Source: Nocardia vermiculata NBRC 100427
Lineage (GTDB): Bacteria; Actinomycetota; Actinomycetes; Mycobacteriales; Mycobacteriaceae
Length of the DNA stretch: 64,000 nt
Reading direction: 5' to 3'
NCBI RefSeq assembly: GCF_001613265.1
Contig: NZ_BDCA01000017.1
Location: 99,086-163,085, forward strand
In this document: positions 25,962 through 33,481 of the stretch, piece by piece
Position numbering within the stretch: the first letter of the stretch is position 1
Layout: each line of letters starts with the position of its first letter
Translations under genes and position numbers: made by a program
Notes under the pieces: model-generated
Databases searched by the model: none
The model's input: the letters and a program-made list of their open reading frames with translations, nothing else
What the model was told of the DNA's origin: nothing

Positions 25962-27002
25962 CTACTCGCCGCCGCCCGGATTGCCGATGGAGATCATGCG
26001 TTGCACCGAATTGCGGGCCAGCGCGGCGGTTTCGGGATCGACGTGTACCTCGTCGAGGTTGTCGGTCAGGCAGCGCAGCAATGCCGCCGGGGTGATCATC
26101 TTCATGTATTTGCAGGCAGCTCGGTCGTTGACGGCCTGGAAATCCACTCCCGGCGCGGCCTTGCGCAACTGATGCAGCATGCCGACCTCGGTCGCGACGA
26201 GCACCTGTGCGGACTTGGCGGCCTTGGCCGCGTCGATCATGCCGCCGGTGGACAGGATGTGCACCCGGTCGGCCGGGAACTCTCCCTCGCCCGCGAGGTA
26301 CAGCGCGGAGGTGGCGCAGCCGCACTCGGGGTGCACGAACAGTTCGGCGTCGGGGTGCGCGCGGGCCTGCTCGTTGAGCTCGTCACCGTTGATCCCCGCG
26401 TGCACGTGGCATTCACCGGCCCAGATGTGCATGTTCTCGCGTCCGGTGACACGTTTGACGTGCGCACCGAGGAACTGATCGGGCAGGAACAGCACCTCGC
26501 GATCGGGGTCGATGGAGGCGACCACGTCGACGGCGTTGGAGGACGTGCAGCAGATATCGGTGAGCGCCTTCACCGCGGCGGTGGTGTTGACGTAGGAGAC
26601 CACCACGGCATCGAGGTGTTCGGCCTTCCATTCCCGCAGGTCTGCGGCGGTGATGGAGTCCGCCAGGGAACACCCGGCGCGCTGGTCCGGAATCAGTACG
26701 GTCTTGTCCGGGCTGAGAATCTTCGCGGTCTCGGCCATGAAGTGCACACCACAGAACACGATGGTGTCCTCGGGTGCTTCGGCGGCGATCCGGGACAGCG
26801 CGAGGGAATCGCCGACATGGTCGGCGACGTCCTGAATCTCGGGTAGCTCGTAGTTGTGCGCCAGGATGGTCGCGTTGCGCTCACGCGCGAGCCGCTTGAT
26901 CTCCTGTGCCCACTCCGGCGTGGCTTCGACACCGCCGAATCCGTCCGGCCCGTCGATGACTTGCGCTGCGAATGCCGTCGTCGTCGAACTCGTTGACGCC
27001 AT
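25962..27002 (-). CDS. nadA: Quinolinate synthase
   Basis: [4Fe-4S] enzyme that condenses iminoaspartate with dihydroxyacetone phosphate to quinolinate. It has 346 residues. The cluster cysteines are visible as Cys111 (RAGCSLADS), Cys227 (VHPECGC) and the cysteine in RAACKYMKM. ILAHNYELPEIQD and ATEVGMLHQL are family motifs. The ATG is set by AGGAAGGAG upstream; an overlapping ATG five bases earlier is in another frame. It is divergent from the NUDIX regulator, with one palindromic operator in the 95-nt gap, so nadABC is probably repressed in response to NAD status. Confidence 0.97.
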   Translation of the reverse strand: MASTSSTTTAFAAQVIDGPDGFGGVEATPEWAQEIKRLARERNATILAHNYELPEIQDVADHVGDSLALSRIAAEAPEDTIVFCGVHFMAETAKILSPDKTVLIPDQRAGCSLADSITAADLREWKAEHLDAVVVSYVNTTAAVKALTDICCTSSNAVDVVASIDPDREVLFLPDQFLGAHVKRVTGRENMHIWAGECHVHAGINGDELNEQARAHPDAELFVHPECGCATSALYLAGEGEFPADRVHILSTGGMIDAAKAAKSAQVLVATEVGMLHQLRKAAPGVDFQAVNDRAACKYMKMITPAALLRCLTDNLDEVHVDPETAALARNSVQRMISIGNPGGGE

Positions 27003-27074
27003 GGCATGGCTCCTTCCTCATGCACGCAGCACTCTCACCACGCGCATCACACCGGGCCGATTCGCATCGCCCCG

Positions 27075-27097
27075 GTTTTCGACTTACAATCGAAAAC
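27075..27097. promoter_or_regulatory. NrtR-type operator shared by nadABC and the regulator gene
   Basis: A perfect palindrome GTTTTCGA-N7-TCGAAAAC. The spacer and right arm contain TACAAT (27085-27090), the probable -10 box of the regulator, 7 nt before its ATG at 27098. Binding here would block both divergent promoters. Confidence 0.75.
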
Positions 27098-27901
27098 ATG
27101 GCCCATGGTAGCACCATTCACGAATCGCTCACCGCGGTGTTCCAGGTTCGTCACTTCCCGCACACGATCACCGCAGGCCCGGAGGCTGCCGAGCAAGTGA
27201 TCAGCACTCCGGTCGACCCGCAGGCACCGCGCACCGGGGCCGGCTTCCGGATCGAACTCGGGGTTCTGCTGTGGCAACGCGCGATGGAACCGCAGACCGG
27301 CACCTGGTCCCTGCCGGGCGGACGGCTACGCGACGACGAGGACCTCGACGATTCGGCCCGGCGCCAGCTGGCGGAGAAGGTCGACGTGCGCGAGCTGTGG
27401 CATCTCGAACAGCTGTCGGTGTTCAGTGACCCCCACCGGGTACCGGGGGTGCGCCGGATCGCTTCGGCCTATCTGGGGCTGGTGCCGCTCACCGCCGATC
27501 CGCAGCTACCCCCCGATACGCGCTGGCATCCGGTCTCGGCGCTGCCGAACATGTCGTTCGACCACGGCACAGTCGCGCGGCATGCGCACACCCGGCTGGC
27601 GGCGAAGCTCTCCTACACCAATATCGCCTTCGCCCTTGCTCCTTCGACGTTCACCATGTCCACCCTGCGCGATATCTATTGCACCGCACTGGGATACGAC
27701 GTGGACACCACCAACCTGCAGCGAGTCCTCAGCCGGCGCAAGGTGATCACCCCCACCGGTGAGACCGCGGCACCGGGACGAACCGGCGGCCGTCCGGCGG
27801 CGATGTACCGGTTCACCGACGACGAGATCCGGGTGACCGACGAATTCGCGGCACTGCGACCACCGGAAACCACCAGAGCCGAGCTGCCACCGTCTCGTTG
27901 A
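27098..27901 (+). CDS. NrtR/NdnR-type NUDIX transcriptional regulator of NAD synthesis
   Basis: A 267-residue regulator with an N-terminal NUDIX domain (about 10-160) and a C-terminal winged helix (about 165-250, LRDIYCTALGYDVDTTNLQRVLSRR and TGGRPAAMYRF). The NUDIX box at about 74-97 (GGRLRDDEDLDDSARRQLAEK) has lost key catalytic glutamates (RQLAEK instead of REUxEE), as expected for a ligand sensor rather than a hydrolase. NrtR proteins sense ADP-ribose or NAD and repress nad genes. The ATG abuts the palindrome and there is no ribosome-binding site, so the mRNA is probably leaderless and the gene autoregulated. Confidence 0.9.
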   Translation: MAHGSTIHESLTAVFQVRHFPHTITAGPEAAEQVISTPVDPQAPRTGAGFRIELGVLLWQRAMEPQTGTWSLPGGRLRDDEDLDDSARRQLAEKVDVRELWHLEQLSVFSDPHRVPGVRRIASAYLGLVPLTADPQLPPDTRWHPVSALPNMSFDHGTVARHAHTRLAAKLSYTNIAFALAPSTFTMSTLRDIYCTALGYDVDTTNLQRVLSRRKVITPTGETAAPGRTGGRPAAMYRFTDDEIRVTDEFAALRPPETTRAELPPSR

Positions 27902-27941
27902 CCCGGCACCACCGGGACGGACGCCATCGCCGCGGGCACGG

Positions 27942-27947
27942 TAGCGT
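27942..27947 (+). promoter_or_regulatory. Leaderless -10 box of the DedA gene
   Basis: TAGCGT, 7 nt, ATG at 27955. A GAGGGA run touches the ATG and is too close to act as a ribosome-binding site. Confidence 0.45.
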
Positions 27948-27954
27948 CGAGGGA

Positions 27955-28599
27955 ATGGAATCGCTGATGCACCGGATTCTCGATATCGCGCCGGTGTGGG
28001 TCTATCTGACGGTGGGACTGCTGGTTTTCGCCGAGGATGCCATTTTCGTCGGATTCGTCATCCCCGGTGAGACTGCCGCCGTTCTCGGTGGCGTCGCCGC
28101 CAGTCAGGGCCATGTGGTGCTGGGGGTGATGATCGCACTGGTGGTGGTCGCGGCGATCGCCGGCGACAGCGTCGGCTACGAAGTTGGTAAGCACTTCGGG
28201 CCCCGCTTGTTGAACGCCTCGTTCCTCGACAAGCACCGTGGCCGTCTCGACAAAGCCCAGGATTTCCTGGCACGCCGGGGTGGCTGGGCGGTATTCCTCG
28301 GCCGCTTCACCGCGTTCTTCCGCGCCGTGATGCCGGCCCTGGTCGGCGCCTCCCGCATGCCGTACCCACGGTTCCTGGCCTTCAACGCCTTCGGCGGGAT
28401 CGTCTGGGGCGCCATCTTCGTCGTGCTCGGCTATGTCGCCGGCAACTCCTACGAGACGGTCGCCAAGACCGTCGGCCGCGATATCGCGATCGCCGTCGTG
28501 GTGGTCCTGATCCTCGGTGTCATCGTGTGGAAGGTCCGCGAACACCGCCAGGACAAGAAGATCGAATCCGAATATCACGCCACTCACGAAGGCCGCTGA
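27955..28599 (+). CDS. DedA-family membrane protein
   Basis: A 214-residue inner-membrane protein of the DedA/VTT superfamily, whose members flip or transport lipid carriers such as undecaprenyl phosphate or phospholipids. Family motifs are FAEDAIFVGFVIPGET in the first re-entrant segment, AGDSVGYEVGKHFG, and FLGRFTAFFRAVMPALVGASRMPYPRF with the conserved GRF..R..P pattern. Four or more hydrophobic helices are seen and the tail is charged. In M. tuberculosis a lipase gene occupies this place. Its stop codon lies inside the stem of a terminator hairpin. Confidence 0.92.
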   Translation: MESLMHRILDIAPVWVYLTVGLLVFAEDAIFVGFVIPGETAAVLGGVAASQGHVVLGVMIALVVVAAIAGDSVGYEVGKHFGPRLLNASFLDKHRGRLDKAQDFLARRGGWAVFLGRFTAFFRAVMPALVGASRMPYPRFLAFNAFGGIVWGAIFVVLGYVAGNSYETVAKTVGRDIAIAVVVVLILGVIVWKVREHRQDKKIESEYHATHEGR

Positions 28600-28623
28600 T
28601 CGGCTGCGCCGCAGCCGATCAGC
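28595..28623. terminator. Strong bidirectional hairpin after the DedA gene
   Basis: A perfect 12-bp stem (GCTGATCGGCTG/CAGCCGATCAGC) with a 5-nt loop. It overlaps the DedA stop and faces the convergent DUF2567 gene, so it can end transcription from both sides. There is no strong U-run, as is common in actinobacteria. Confidence 0.7.
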
Positions 28624-28702
28624 GCAATTCCCGCCTGCCTCACCACGCGGTCGACATCGATCGGACCACGGTGCGCCGAACGGCCGGCGCTCCGCGGCCG
28701 GG

Positions 28703-29323
28703 TCAGTGGGGAGTGTCGACGCCCTGGTAGTGGCCGGGACCACTGTAGGGGCCGTAGGAGATCTCCGACAGCGGCAGCCCCGCTGCGGGGCCGGTCGTGG
28801 CACTGCGGCGCCCCAGGTCCTCGGAGGTACTGAGGGCCGACAACACCATCACCACGAGCCCGGCCATCAGGGGTTGCAGGAGCAGGACGGTCCAGCCCTC
28901 GACGGTGGGAGCGAGTTCGAGCACCGTACCGACGGGCGGATTGTGCGAACCGGGATGAATCCAGCCGGCGACCTGTTCACCGAACCAGGACATCAGCCAG
29001 GCGCCGCCCAGCGAGCCGACCAGCAGCGCGCCCCACATGAGCGGACCGCGTACCGAGCGCCACCGCCACACCGCGGCGGCGCTCAGCAGACCGGAAACCA
29101 CACCGACGCAGGCGAACAGGGCCACCGCGTCGAAGCGGTGCGTACTCTCCCCCGTCAGCGCCGCTGCCGCACCCGGCTCGACCACCAGCACGGTCTCGGT
29201 GGGTGCGAGCATCGCCCACACCGCGCCGCCGACCAGGCTCACCGCCACCACCGCGACCACGATCCACAGCGCGGCACGCAGTTCCCGCCGCGACGACGAG
29301 ACGGTGGCGTCGCGGGAGGTCAT
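28703..29323 (-). CDS. DUF2567-type membrane protein
   Basis: A 206-residue integral membrane protein of unknown function, placed after bioB and bsaP as Rv1591 is in M. tuberculosis. Four hydrophobic helices are visible: LWIVVAVVAVSLVGGAVWAML, ALFACVGVVSGLLSAAAVW, LMWGALLVGSLGGAWLMSW and VLLLQPLMAGLVVMVLSAL. A soluble tail of about 40 residues rich in Gly/Tyr/Pro follows. The ATG overlaps the bsaP stop by one base (TGATG). Co-transcription with bioB suggests a link to biotin, but no evidence for a function is seen. Confidence 0.82.
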   Translation of the reverse strand: MTSRDATVSSSRRELRAALWIVVAVVAVSLVGGAVWAMLAPTETVLVVEPGAAAALTGESTHRFDAVALFACVGVVSGLLSAAAVWRWRSVRGPLMWGALLVGSLGGAWLMSWFGEQVAGWIHPGSHNPPVGTVLELAPTVEGWTVLLLQPLMAGLVVMVLSALSTSEDLGRRSATTGPAAGLPLSEISYGPYSGPGHYQGVDTPH

Positions 29324-29559
29324 CAGCGGTGATCCAGGCTGTGGGAATCGGTCACACCGTGCCGGGAGCATTTGGCCCACCAGCCGTCCGGGCTCACCTG
29401 CACGATCATCCGGCGCCCGCATTCCACACAGAAGCGTGGCGGCTCCAACCCCAGCGCGGCGGCCGCAGGTATCGGATCGTCGAGACCCACGACGATGCGT
29501 TTACCCGTGTACGGGTTGTAGCGCTCGTGCATATCCGGCTGCGGCATCTGGACCACCAT
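29323..29559 (-). CDS. bsaP: Biotin synthase auxiliary protein (BsaP, Rv1590 type)
   Basis: A 78-residue cysteine-containing protein directly downstream of bioB. Proteins of the Rv1590 family have been described as BsaP, needed by mycobacterial biotin synthases to turn dethiobiotin into biotin, probably as an iron-sulfur protein. Here Cys44 and Cys47 form CVECG and Cys64 lies in AKCSRHG, the likely cluster or metal ligands. MHERYNPYTGKRIVVGLDDP is the conserved N-terminal half. The ATG at 29559 is chosen because AAGGGG lies about 9 nt upstream and the length matches the family; a TTG at 29604 would add 15 residues. It is 72 nt from bioB and overlaps DUF2567. Confidence 0.82.
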   Translation of the reverse strand: MVVQMPQPDMHERYNPYTGKRIVVGLDDPIPAAAALGLEPPRFCVECGRRMIVQVSPDGWWAKCSRHGVTDSHSLDHR

Positions 29560-29631
29560 TTCGCGAAACCCCTTGTGAAGTGCAGCTCTCCAGCTGCTCG
29601 ACAATACCCGACGCGGCGCGCCGGGCGCGGA

Positions 29632-30645
29632 TCAGAGGGTGTCGTTGAGTGCCTTGATCGGCATCTTCAGATCACCCAGCAGGTCCAGATCCGCTTCGGC
29701 GGGACGACCGAGGGTGGTCAGGTAATTACCCACGATGACGGCGTTGATACCGCCGAGGATGCCCTGCTTGGCACCGAGATCGCCGAGGGTGATCTCCCGG
29801 CCGCCCGCGAAACGCAGAATGGTGCGCGGCAGCGCGAGCCGGAAGGCGGCCACGGCACGCAGCGCATCGGCGGCGGGCAGCACCTCCAGATCACCGAAGG
29901 GGGTGCCCGGGCGCGGGTTCAGGAAGTTCAGCGGCACCTCGTCGGGCTCGAGGGCGGCCAGGTTGGCGGCGAACTCCGCGCGCTGCTCCAGGCTTTCCCC
30001 CATGCCGAGGATACCGCCGCAGCACACTTCCATTCCGGCCTCGCGCACCATGCGCAGGGTGTCCCAGCGCTCCTCCCAGCTGTGGGTGGTGACCACGTTC
30101 GGGAAGTGCGAGCGCGAGGTCTCCAGATTGTGGTTGTAGCGATGCACACCCATCGCGGCGAGCTGGTCGACCTGTTCCTGGTTGAGCATGCCCAGCGAGC
30201 ACGCGACCTGGATGTCGACCTCGTTGCGGATGGCCTCGACACCGGCGGCGACCTGCGCCATCAGCCGCTCGTCGGGTCCACGCACCGCGGCCACGATGCA
30301 GAATTCGGTGGCACCGGTCTTGGCGGTCTGCTTGGCCGCCTCGACCAGGCTGGGGATGTCGAGCCAGGCGGCGCGCACCGGCGACTCGAACAGGCCCGAC
30401 TGCGAGCAGAAGTGGCAGTCCTCGGGGCAGCCACCGGTCTTGAGCGAGATGATGCCCTCGACCTCGACCTCCGGTCCGTTCCACTTCAGCCGCACGTCGT
30501 GGGCAAGTTCCAGCAGCGCTTCGAGCTGATCGTCCCCCAGGCGCAGCACCTCGAGGGTCTGCTCCTCGGTGAGCCCGACGCCGCGTTCGAGAACCTGCTC
30601 GCGGGCGACAGCCAGAATGTCGGTGTTCACAGGTGCCTGCGTCAC
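29632..30645 (-). CDS. bioB: Biotin synthase
   Basis: Radical SAM enzyme that inserts sulfur into dethiobiotin to form biotin. It has 337 residues. The SAM cluster cysteines are Cys73, Cys77 and Cys80 (CPEDCHFC). Ligands of the second cluster and substrate site are in CIVAAVRG, VACSLGM, YNHNLETS and NFLNPRPGTPF. The GTG at 30645 follows GAAGGG at about 11 nt. It heads bioB-bsaP-DUF2567 and is divergent from bioQ; a BioQ operator lies 113 nt upstream of the start codon. Confidence 0.98.
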   Translation of the reverse strand: MTQAPVNTDILAVAREQVLERGVGLTEEQTLEVLRLGDDQLEALLELAHDVRLKWNGPEVEVEGIISLKTGGCPEDCHFCSQSGLFESPVRAAWLDIPSLVEAAKQTAKTGATEFCIVAAVRGPDERLMAQVAAGVEAIRNEVDIQVACSLGMLNQEQVDQLAAMGVHRYNHNLETSRSHFPNVVTTHSWEERWDTLRMVREAGMEVCCGGILGMGESLEQRAEFAANLAALEPDEVPLNFLNPRPGTPFGDLEVLPAADALRAVAAFRLALPRTILRFAGGREITLGDLGAKQGILGGINAVIVGNYLTTLGRPAEADLDLLGDLKMPIKALNDTL

Positions 30646-30757
30646 TGCACGAATCCCTTCGTCCGGCCGGATACGGCCGTGCTTGTCGAGGCACGGCCGA
30701 CGCCCACGCGGTTACGGGGATGCCGCCTGCGGGCCGGACCGCCCGCGCCGTGCAACT

Positions 30758-30770
30758 TGAACGGTGTTCA
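30758..30770. promoter_or_regulatory. BioQ operator between bioB and bioQ
   Basis: TGAAC-GGT-GTTCA, the 13-bp BioQ-type palindrome. A TAGGGT box (30774-30779) for bioQ follows it directly, so binding would control bioQ and bioB together. Confidence 0.85.
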
Positions 30771-30842
30771 GGCTAGGGTAGAGGGAACACCGAGTCAAAA
30801 CTCACACCGGGCGCGGAAAGCCCCGGAGATACAGGGGTCTTC

Positions 30843-31427
30843 GTGCAACTGCGCCGGGCGGATGTCATCGATGGTGCCGTCGCCATTCTCGACCAGTACG
30901 GTCTCGCCGATCTCACGATGCGACGGCTGGCCACGGCACTGCACGTGCAACCCGGCGCGCTGTACTGGCACTTCCCCAACAAACAGGCCCTGCTGGGCGC
31001 GGTGGCCGACCGGATCCTCACTCCGATGGACGAACCCGTCACCGCCACGGACTGGTCCGGTCAGGTCGGTGAGCTCGCCCACCGGTTGCGTTCGTGCCTG
31101 CTGACCTACCGGGACGGCGCCGAGCTGGTCTCGTCCACCTACGCCTCACGCCTGACCACCAGCAAGGGCCGGGAACGCCTGGCGAGCGCCATGATTCGCG
31201 GGGGAATGACCCGCGAGGAGAGTGATCTCGCGGCGTTCACGCTGCTGTACTACGTGCTGGGCGAGACGGTCGACGAGCAGTCGCGGATTCAGATGGACTC
31301 CGTGGGCGCACTGGCCGAGGAGGCTTCTCCCCTGTACGAGAACACGTCGGCGACCGAACGCTTCGACTTCGGGTTGCGACTGTTCATGGGTGGTGTACGG
31401 CATCTGCTGGGCAGCCGGGTGCGGTGA
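30843..31427 (+). CDS. bioQ: TetR-family biotin repressor BioQ
   Basis: A 194-residue TetR regulator. The N-terminal helix-turn-helix is LTMRRLATALHVQPGALYWHF (about 24-44), followed by the alpha-helical ligand and dimer domain. BioQ proteins of Corynebacterium and Mycobacterium bind TGAAC-N3-GTTCA palindromes and repress biotin genes. The assignment rests on its position divergent from bioB and on three such palindromes before bioB/bioQ, bioF and bioA. The GTG start has GGGG about 7 nt upstream. A cobalamin riboswitch follows directly downstream. Confidence 0.88.
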   Translation: MQLRRADVIDGAVAILDQYGLADLTMRRLATALHVQPGALYWHFPNKQALLGAVADRILTPMDEPVTATDWSGQVGELAHRLRSCLLTYRDGAELVSSTYASRLTTSKGRERLASAMIRGGMTREESDLAAFTLLYYVLGETVDEQSRIQMDSVGALAEEASPLYENTSATERFDFGLRLFMGGVRHLLGSRVR

Positions 31428-31439
31428 CCAGACATATCG

Positions 31440-31560
31440 GACGGTAGAGTCCGGACCGTCATCCCCGGCGGTGCGGGAATCCGGTGTGAATCCGGAACGG
31501 TCGCGCCACCGTGACCGCGACCGTTCGTCGCGGGAGTCGGACCTCGGTCGCCGGGCACTG
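31440..31560 (+). ncRNA. Cobalamin riboswitch
   Basis: The conserved core is clear: GCGGGAATCCGGTGTGAA and TCCGGAACGGTCGCGCCACC match the GGGAA..GGTG..AATCC..CGGTCCCGCCACTGT pattern of B12 riboswitches. A later GGGAGTCGGACCTCGG corresponds to the GCCAGGAGACCTGCC element. It lies between bioQ and the BtuC-like permease gene, on the sense strand. It should lower transporter expression when adenosylcobalamin is plentiful. The exact ends are approximate. Confidence 0.85.
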
Positions 31561-31578
31561 CTCTGAAGAGGTCGCGTC

Positions 31579-31602
31579 ATGCCTGTGGAGTTCCGGCGAT
31601 GA
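31579..31602 (+). CDS. Seven-codon mini-ORF overlapping the permease start
   Basis: ATG CCT GTG GAG TTC CGG CGA TGA encodes MPVEFRR. GAAGAGG stands 9 nt before its ATG, and its TGA overlaps the permease ATG (ATGA). It could couple ribosome loading in the riboswitch leader to the transporter genes. Function is inferred only from layout. Confidence 0.35.
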   Translation: MPVEFRR

Positions 31603-32630
31603 TTCGCGTCCGGATATCCGTCGTCGTCCCGGTCGCTGCCGGGTTGTTGATCGCGGCGATGGTTCTCGCCACCGCCTGCGGCGCCGAGTCGCTGCCCGTC
31701 TCCGTGGTGCTGAGAGTGCTGCGCGACCATCTGGGTGGTGGCGGCGGACAACCGTCCGGCGTCGACACCATCGTGTGGCAGCTACGGGTGCCGCGCACCC
31801 TGCTGGCCGCCGTGGTCGGCGCCGGGCTCGCGCTGGCCGGCGCGGCGATGCAGACCCTGGTGCGTAATCCACTGGCCGATCCGTATCTGCTCGGCGTGTC
31901 CTCGGGTGCCGGGGTCGGCGCGGCCGCGGTGATCACCTCCGGCGTCTTCGCCGGTGCCGGCGTCTGGGCGCTGTCGGGCGGCGCCCTGCTCGGCGCGCTC
32001 GCCGCGGCCACCGCGGTCTTCGCGATCTCGCTGGCCCAGGGCGGTCTCACCCCGTTGCGCCTGGTACTCACGGGGACGGTGCTGGGATCGGCGTTCTCGG
32101 CACTGAGCAGCTATCTGATCTTCCGCAGCGCCGATGCGCAGGCAGCACAATCGGTGCTGTTCTGGTTGCTGGGCAGCCTGGCCGGCGCGGACTGGACGCG
32201 GATCGCGGTGCCCGCCACCGTGGTTGCCGTCGCGGCGGTCGCATTGTCCGCGGTCCACGGCTGGCTCGACGCACTCGCCGTCGGCGCCGACACCGCCGCC
32301 TCGGTGGGGGTTCCGGTGCGGGCGCTGCGCTACGCACTGTTCGTCGGGCTGGCAGTGCTGGTCGGAGTGCTGGTGGCGGTGTCGGGTGGGATCGGATTCG
32401 TCGGGCTGGTCGTCCCGCACGCGGCCCGGATGCTGGTCGGATCGAGCCACCGGCGGCTGCTGCCGGTGGCCGCACTGTGCGGGGCGCTGTTCCTGGTGGT
32501 CGCGGATGCGGCAGCGCGGATACTGGTGCGTCCCACCGAGATCCCGGTCGGGGTGCTGACCGGTCTGATCGGCGCCCCGGTGTTCCTCGTTCTGATGGGT
32601 CGCCGGCGTTACCGCTTCGGTGCGGCATGA
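31599..32630 (+). CDS. btuC: FecCD-family ABC permease, probable cobalamin importer
   Basis: A 343-residue type II importer permease with about nine to ten membrane helices. Family motifs are WQLRVPRTLLAAVVGAGLALAGA, VRNPLADPYLLGVSSGA, FWLLGSLAGADW, GGIGFVGLVVPHAARMLVG (the coupling region) and LVRPTEIPVGVLTGLIGAPVF. FecCD permeases carry corrinoids, haem or Fe-siderophores. The cobalamin riboswitch in the leader argues for corrinoids. The ATG overlaps a mini-ORF and has GGAG about 8 nt upstream. It is the first gene of a three-gene importer operon. Confidence 0.9.
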   Translation: MIRVRISVVVPVAAGLLIAAMVLATACGAESLPVSVVLRVLRDHLGGGGGQPSGVDTIVWQLRVPRTLLAAVVGAGLALAGAAMQTLVRNPLADPYLLGVSSGAGVGAAAVITSGVFAGAGVWALSGGALLGALAAATAVFAISLAQGGLTPLRLVLTGTVLGSAFSALSSYLIFRSADAQAAQSVLFWLLGSLAGADWTRIAVPATVVAVAAVALSAVHGWLDALAVGADTAASVGVPVRALRYALFVGLAVLVGVLVAVSGGIGFVGLVVPHAARMLVGSSHRRLLPVAALCGALFLVVADAAARILVRPTEIPVGVLTGLIGAPVFLVLMGRRRYRFGAA

Positions 32631-32649
32631 TCGGCGAGCGGAGGCGGAC

Positions 32650-33477
32650 ATGACCCGCGACACCACCCAGGGCGCCGCGCTCGAGGCCCGCGGACTGCAC
32701 TGCGGTCCGCGAAGCCGATCGGTGCTCACCGGTATCGATTTCACCGTCTCCCCCGGAGAGGTGGTCGGGATCGTCGGCCCGAACGGGGCCGGAAAATCCA
32801 CGCTGCTCCGTACCCTGGCCGGCCTGCTCCGGCCACGGGACGGGCGGATGCTCGTCGACGGTGCCGATCTGGGCGCGATGGCACCGCGCCGGCGGGCGCG
32901 CACGGTCGCCCTGGTGGGGCAGGACGAACAACCACCGGCGGATCTGCGGGCCGCGGAGGTCGTCGCCCTGGGCCGCACTCCCTATCTGCCGCCGTGGGGC
33001 GCGGGCAGCCGAGCCGAACGCCGAACTATCGAACATGCCCTGCACGCGGTCGATCTCGACGGCTTCGCCGAGCGACCGGTGCAGCGGATGTCGGGCGGCG
33101 AGCGGCAACGCGTGCTGCTGGCCCGGGCACTGGCGCAGGCGTGCCCGCTGCTGTTGCTCGACGAGCCGACCAATCACCTCGACATCACCCATCGGCTGGC
33201 GCTGCTGGAACTGGTTCGCGGCCTGGGCCGCACCGTCGTGATCGCCCTGCACGATCTGACGCTCGCCGACCGGTACTGCGACCGCGTGCTCGTCGTACAC
33301 GACGGCAGGGCCGGGGCGCTGCTCCCACCACACGTCGCGCTGAGTTCCGACGTCCTCGCGGCCGCCTTCGACGTACGCGCGGCTCGGGTCCCGCACCCGG
33401 AGACCGGCGCGATACATCTACTCCTCGAACCGAATTCGCCCGGCCGCGAAGCAGGTGCCGGGTCCGATGAAAGGTAG
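32650..33477 (+). CDS. btuD: ABC transporter ATP-binding protein, probable cobalamin importer
   Basis: A 275-residue ATPase partner of the BtuC-like permease. Walker A is GPNGAGKST, the Q-loop is in VALVGQDEQ, the signature is RMSGGERQR, Walker B is LLLLDEPTNHLD and the switch histidine is in VIALHDL. The ATG follows GGAGGCG; it lies 19 nt after the permease stop. A C-terminal tail of about 20 residues follows the core. Confidence 0.92.
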   Translation: MTRDTTQGAALEARGLHCGPRSRSVLTGIDFTVSPGEVVGIVGPNGAGKSTLLRTLAGLLRPRDGRMLVDGADLGAMAPRRRARTVALVGQDEQPPADLRAAEVVALGRTPYLPPWGAGSRAERRTIEHALHAVDLDGFAERPVQRMSGGERQRVLLARALAQACPLLLLDEPTNHLDITHRLALLELVRGLGRTVVIALHDLTLADRYCDRVLVVHDGRAGALLPPHVALSSDVLAAAFDVRAARVPHPETGAIHLLLEPNSPGREAGAGSDER

Positions 33478-33481
33478 TCCG

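Noticed and set aside
24813..26846. 677-codon plus-strand open frame
   Set aside because: It is antisense to nadB and nadA, which have all family motifs.
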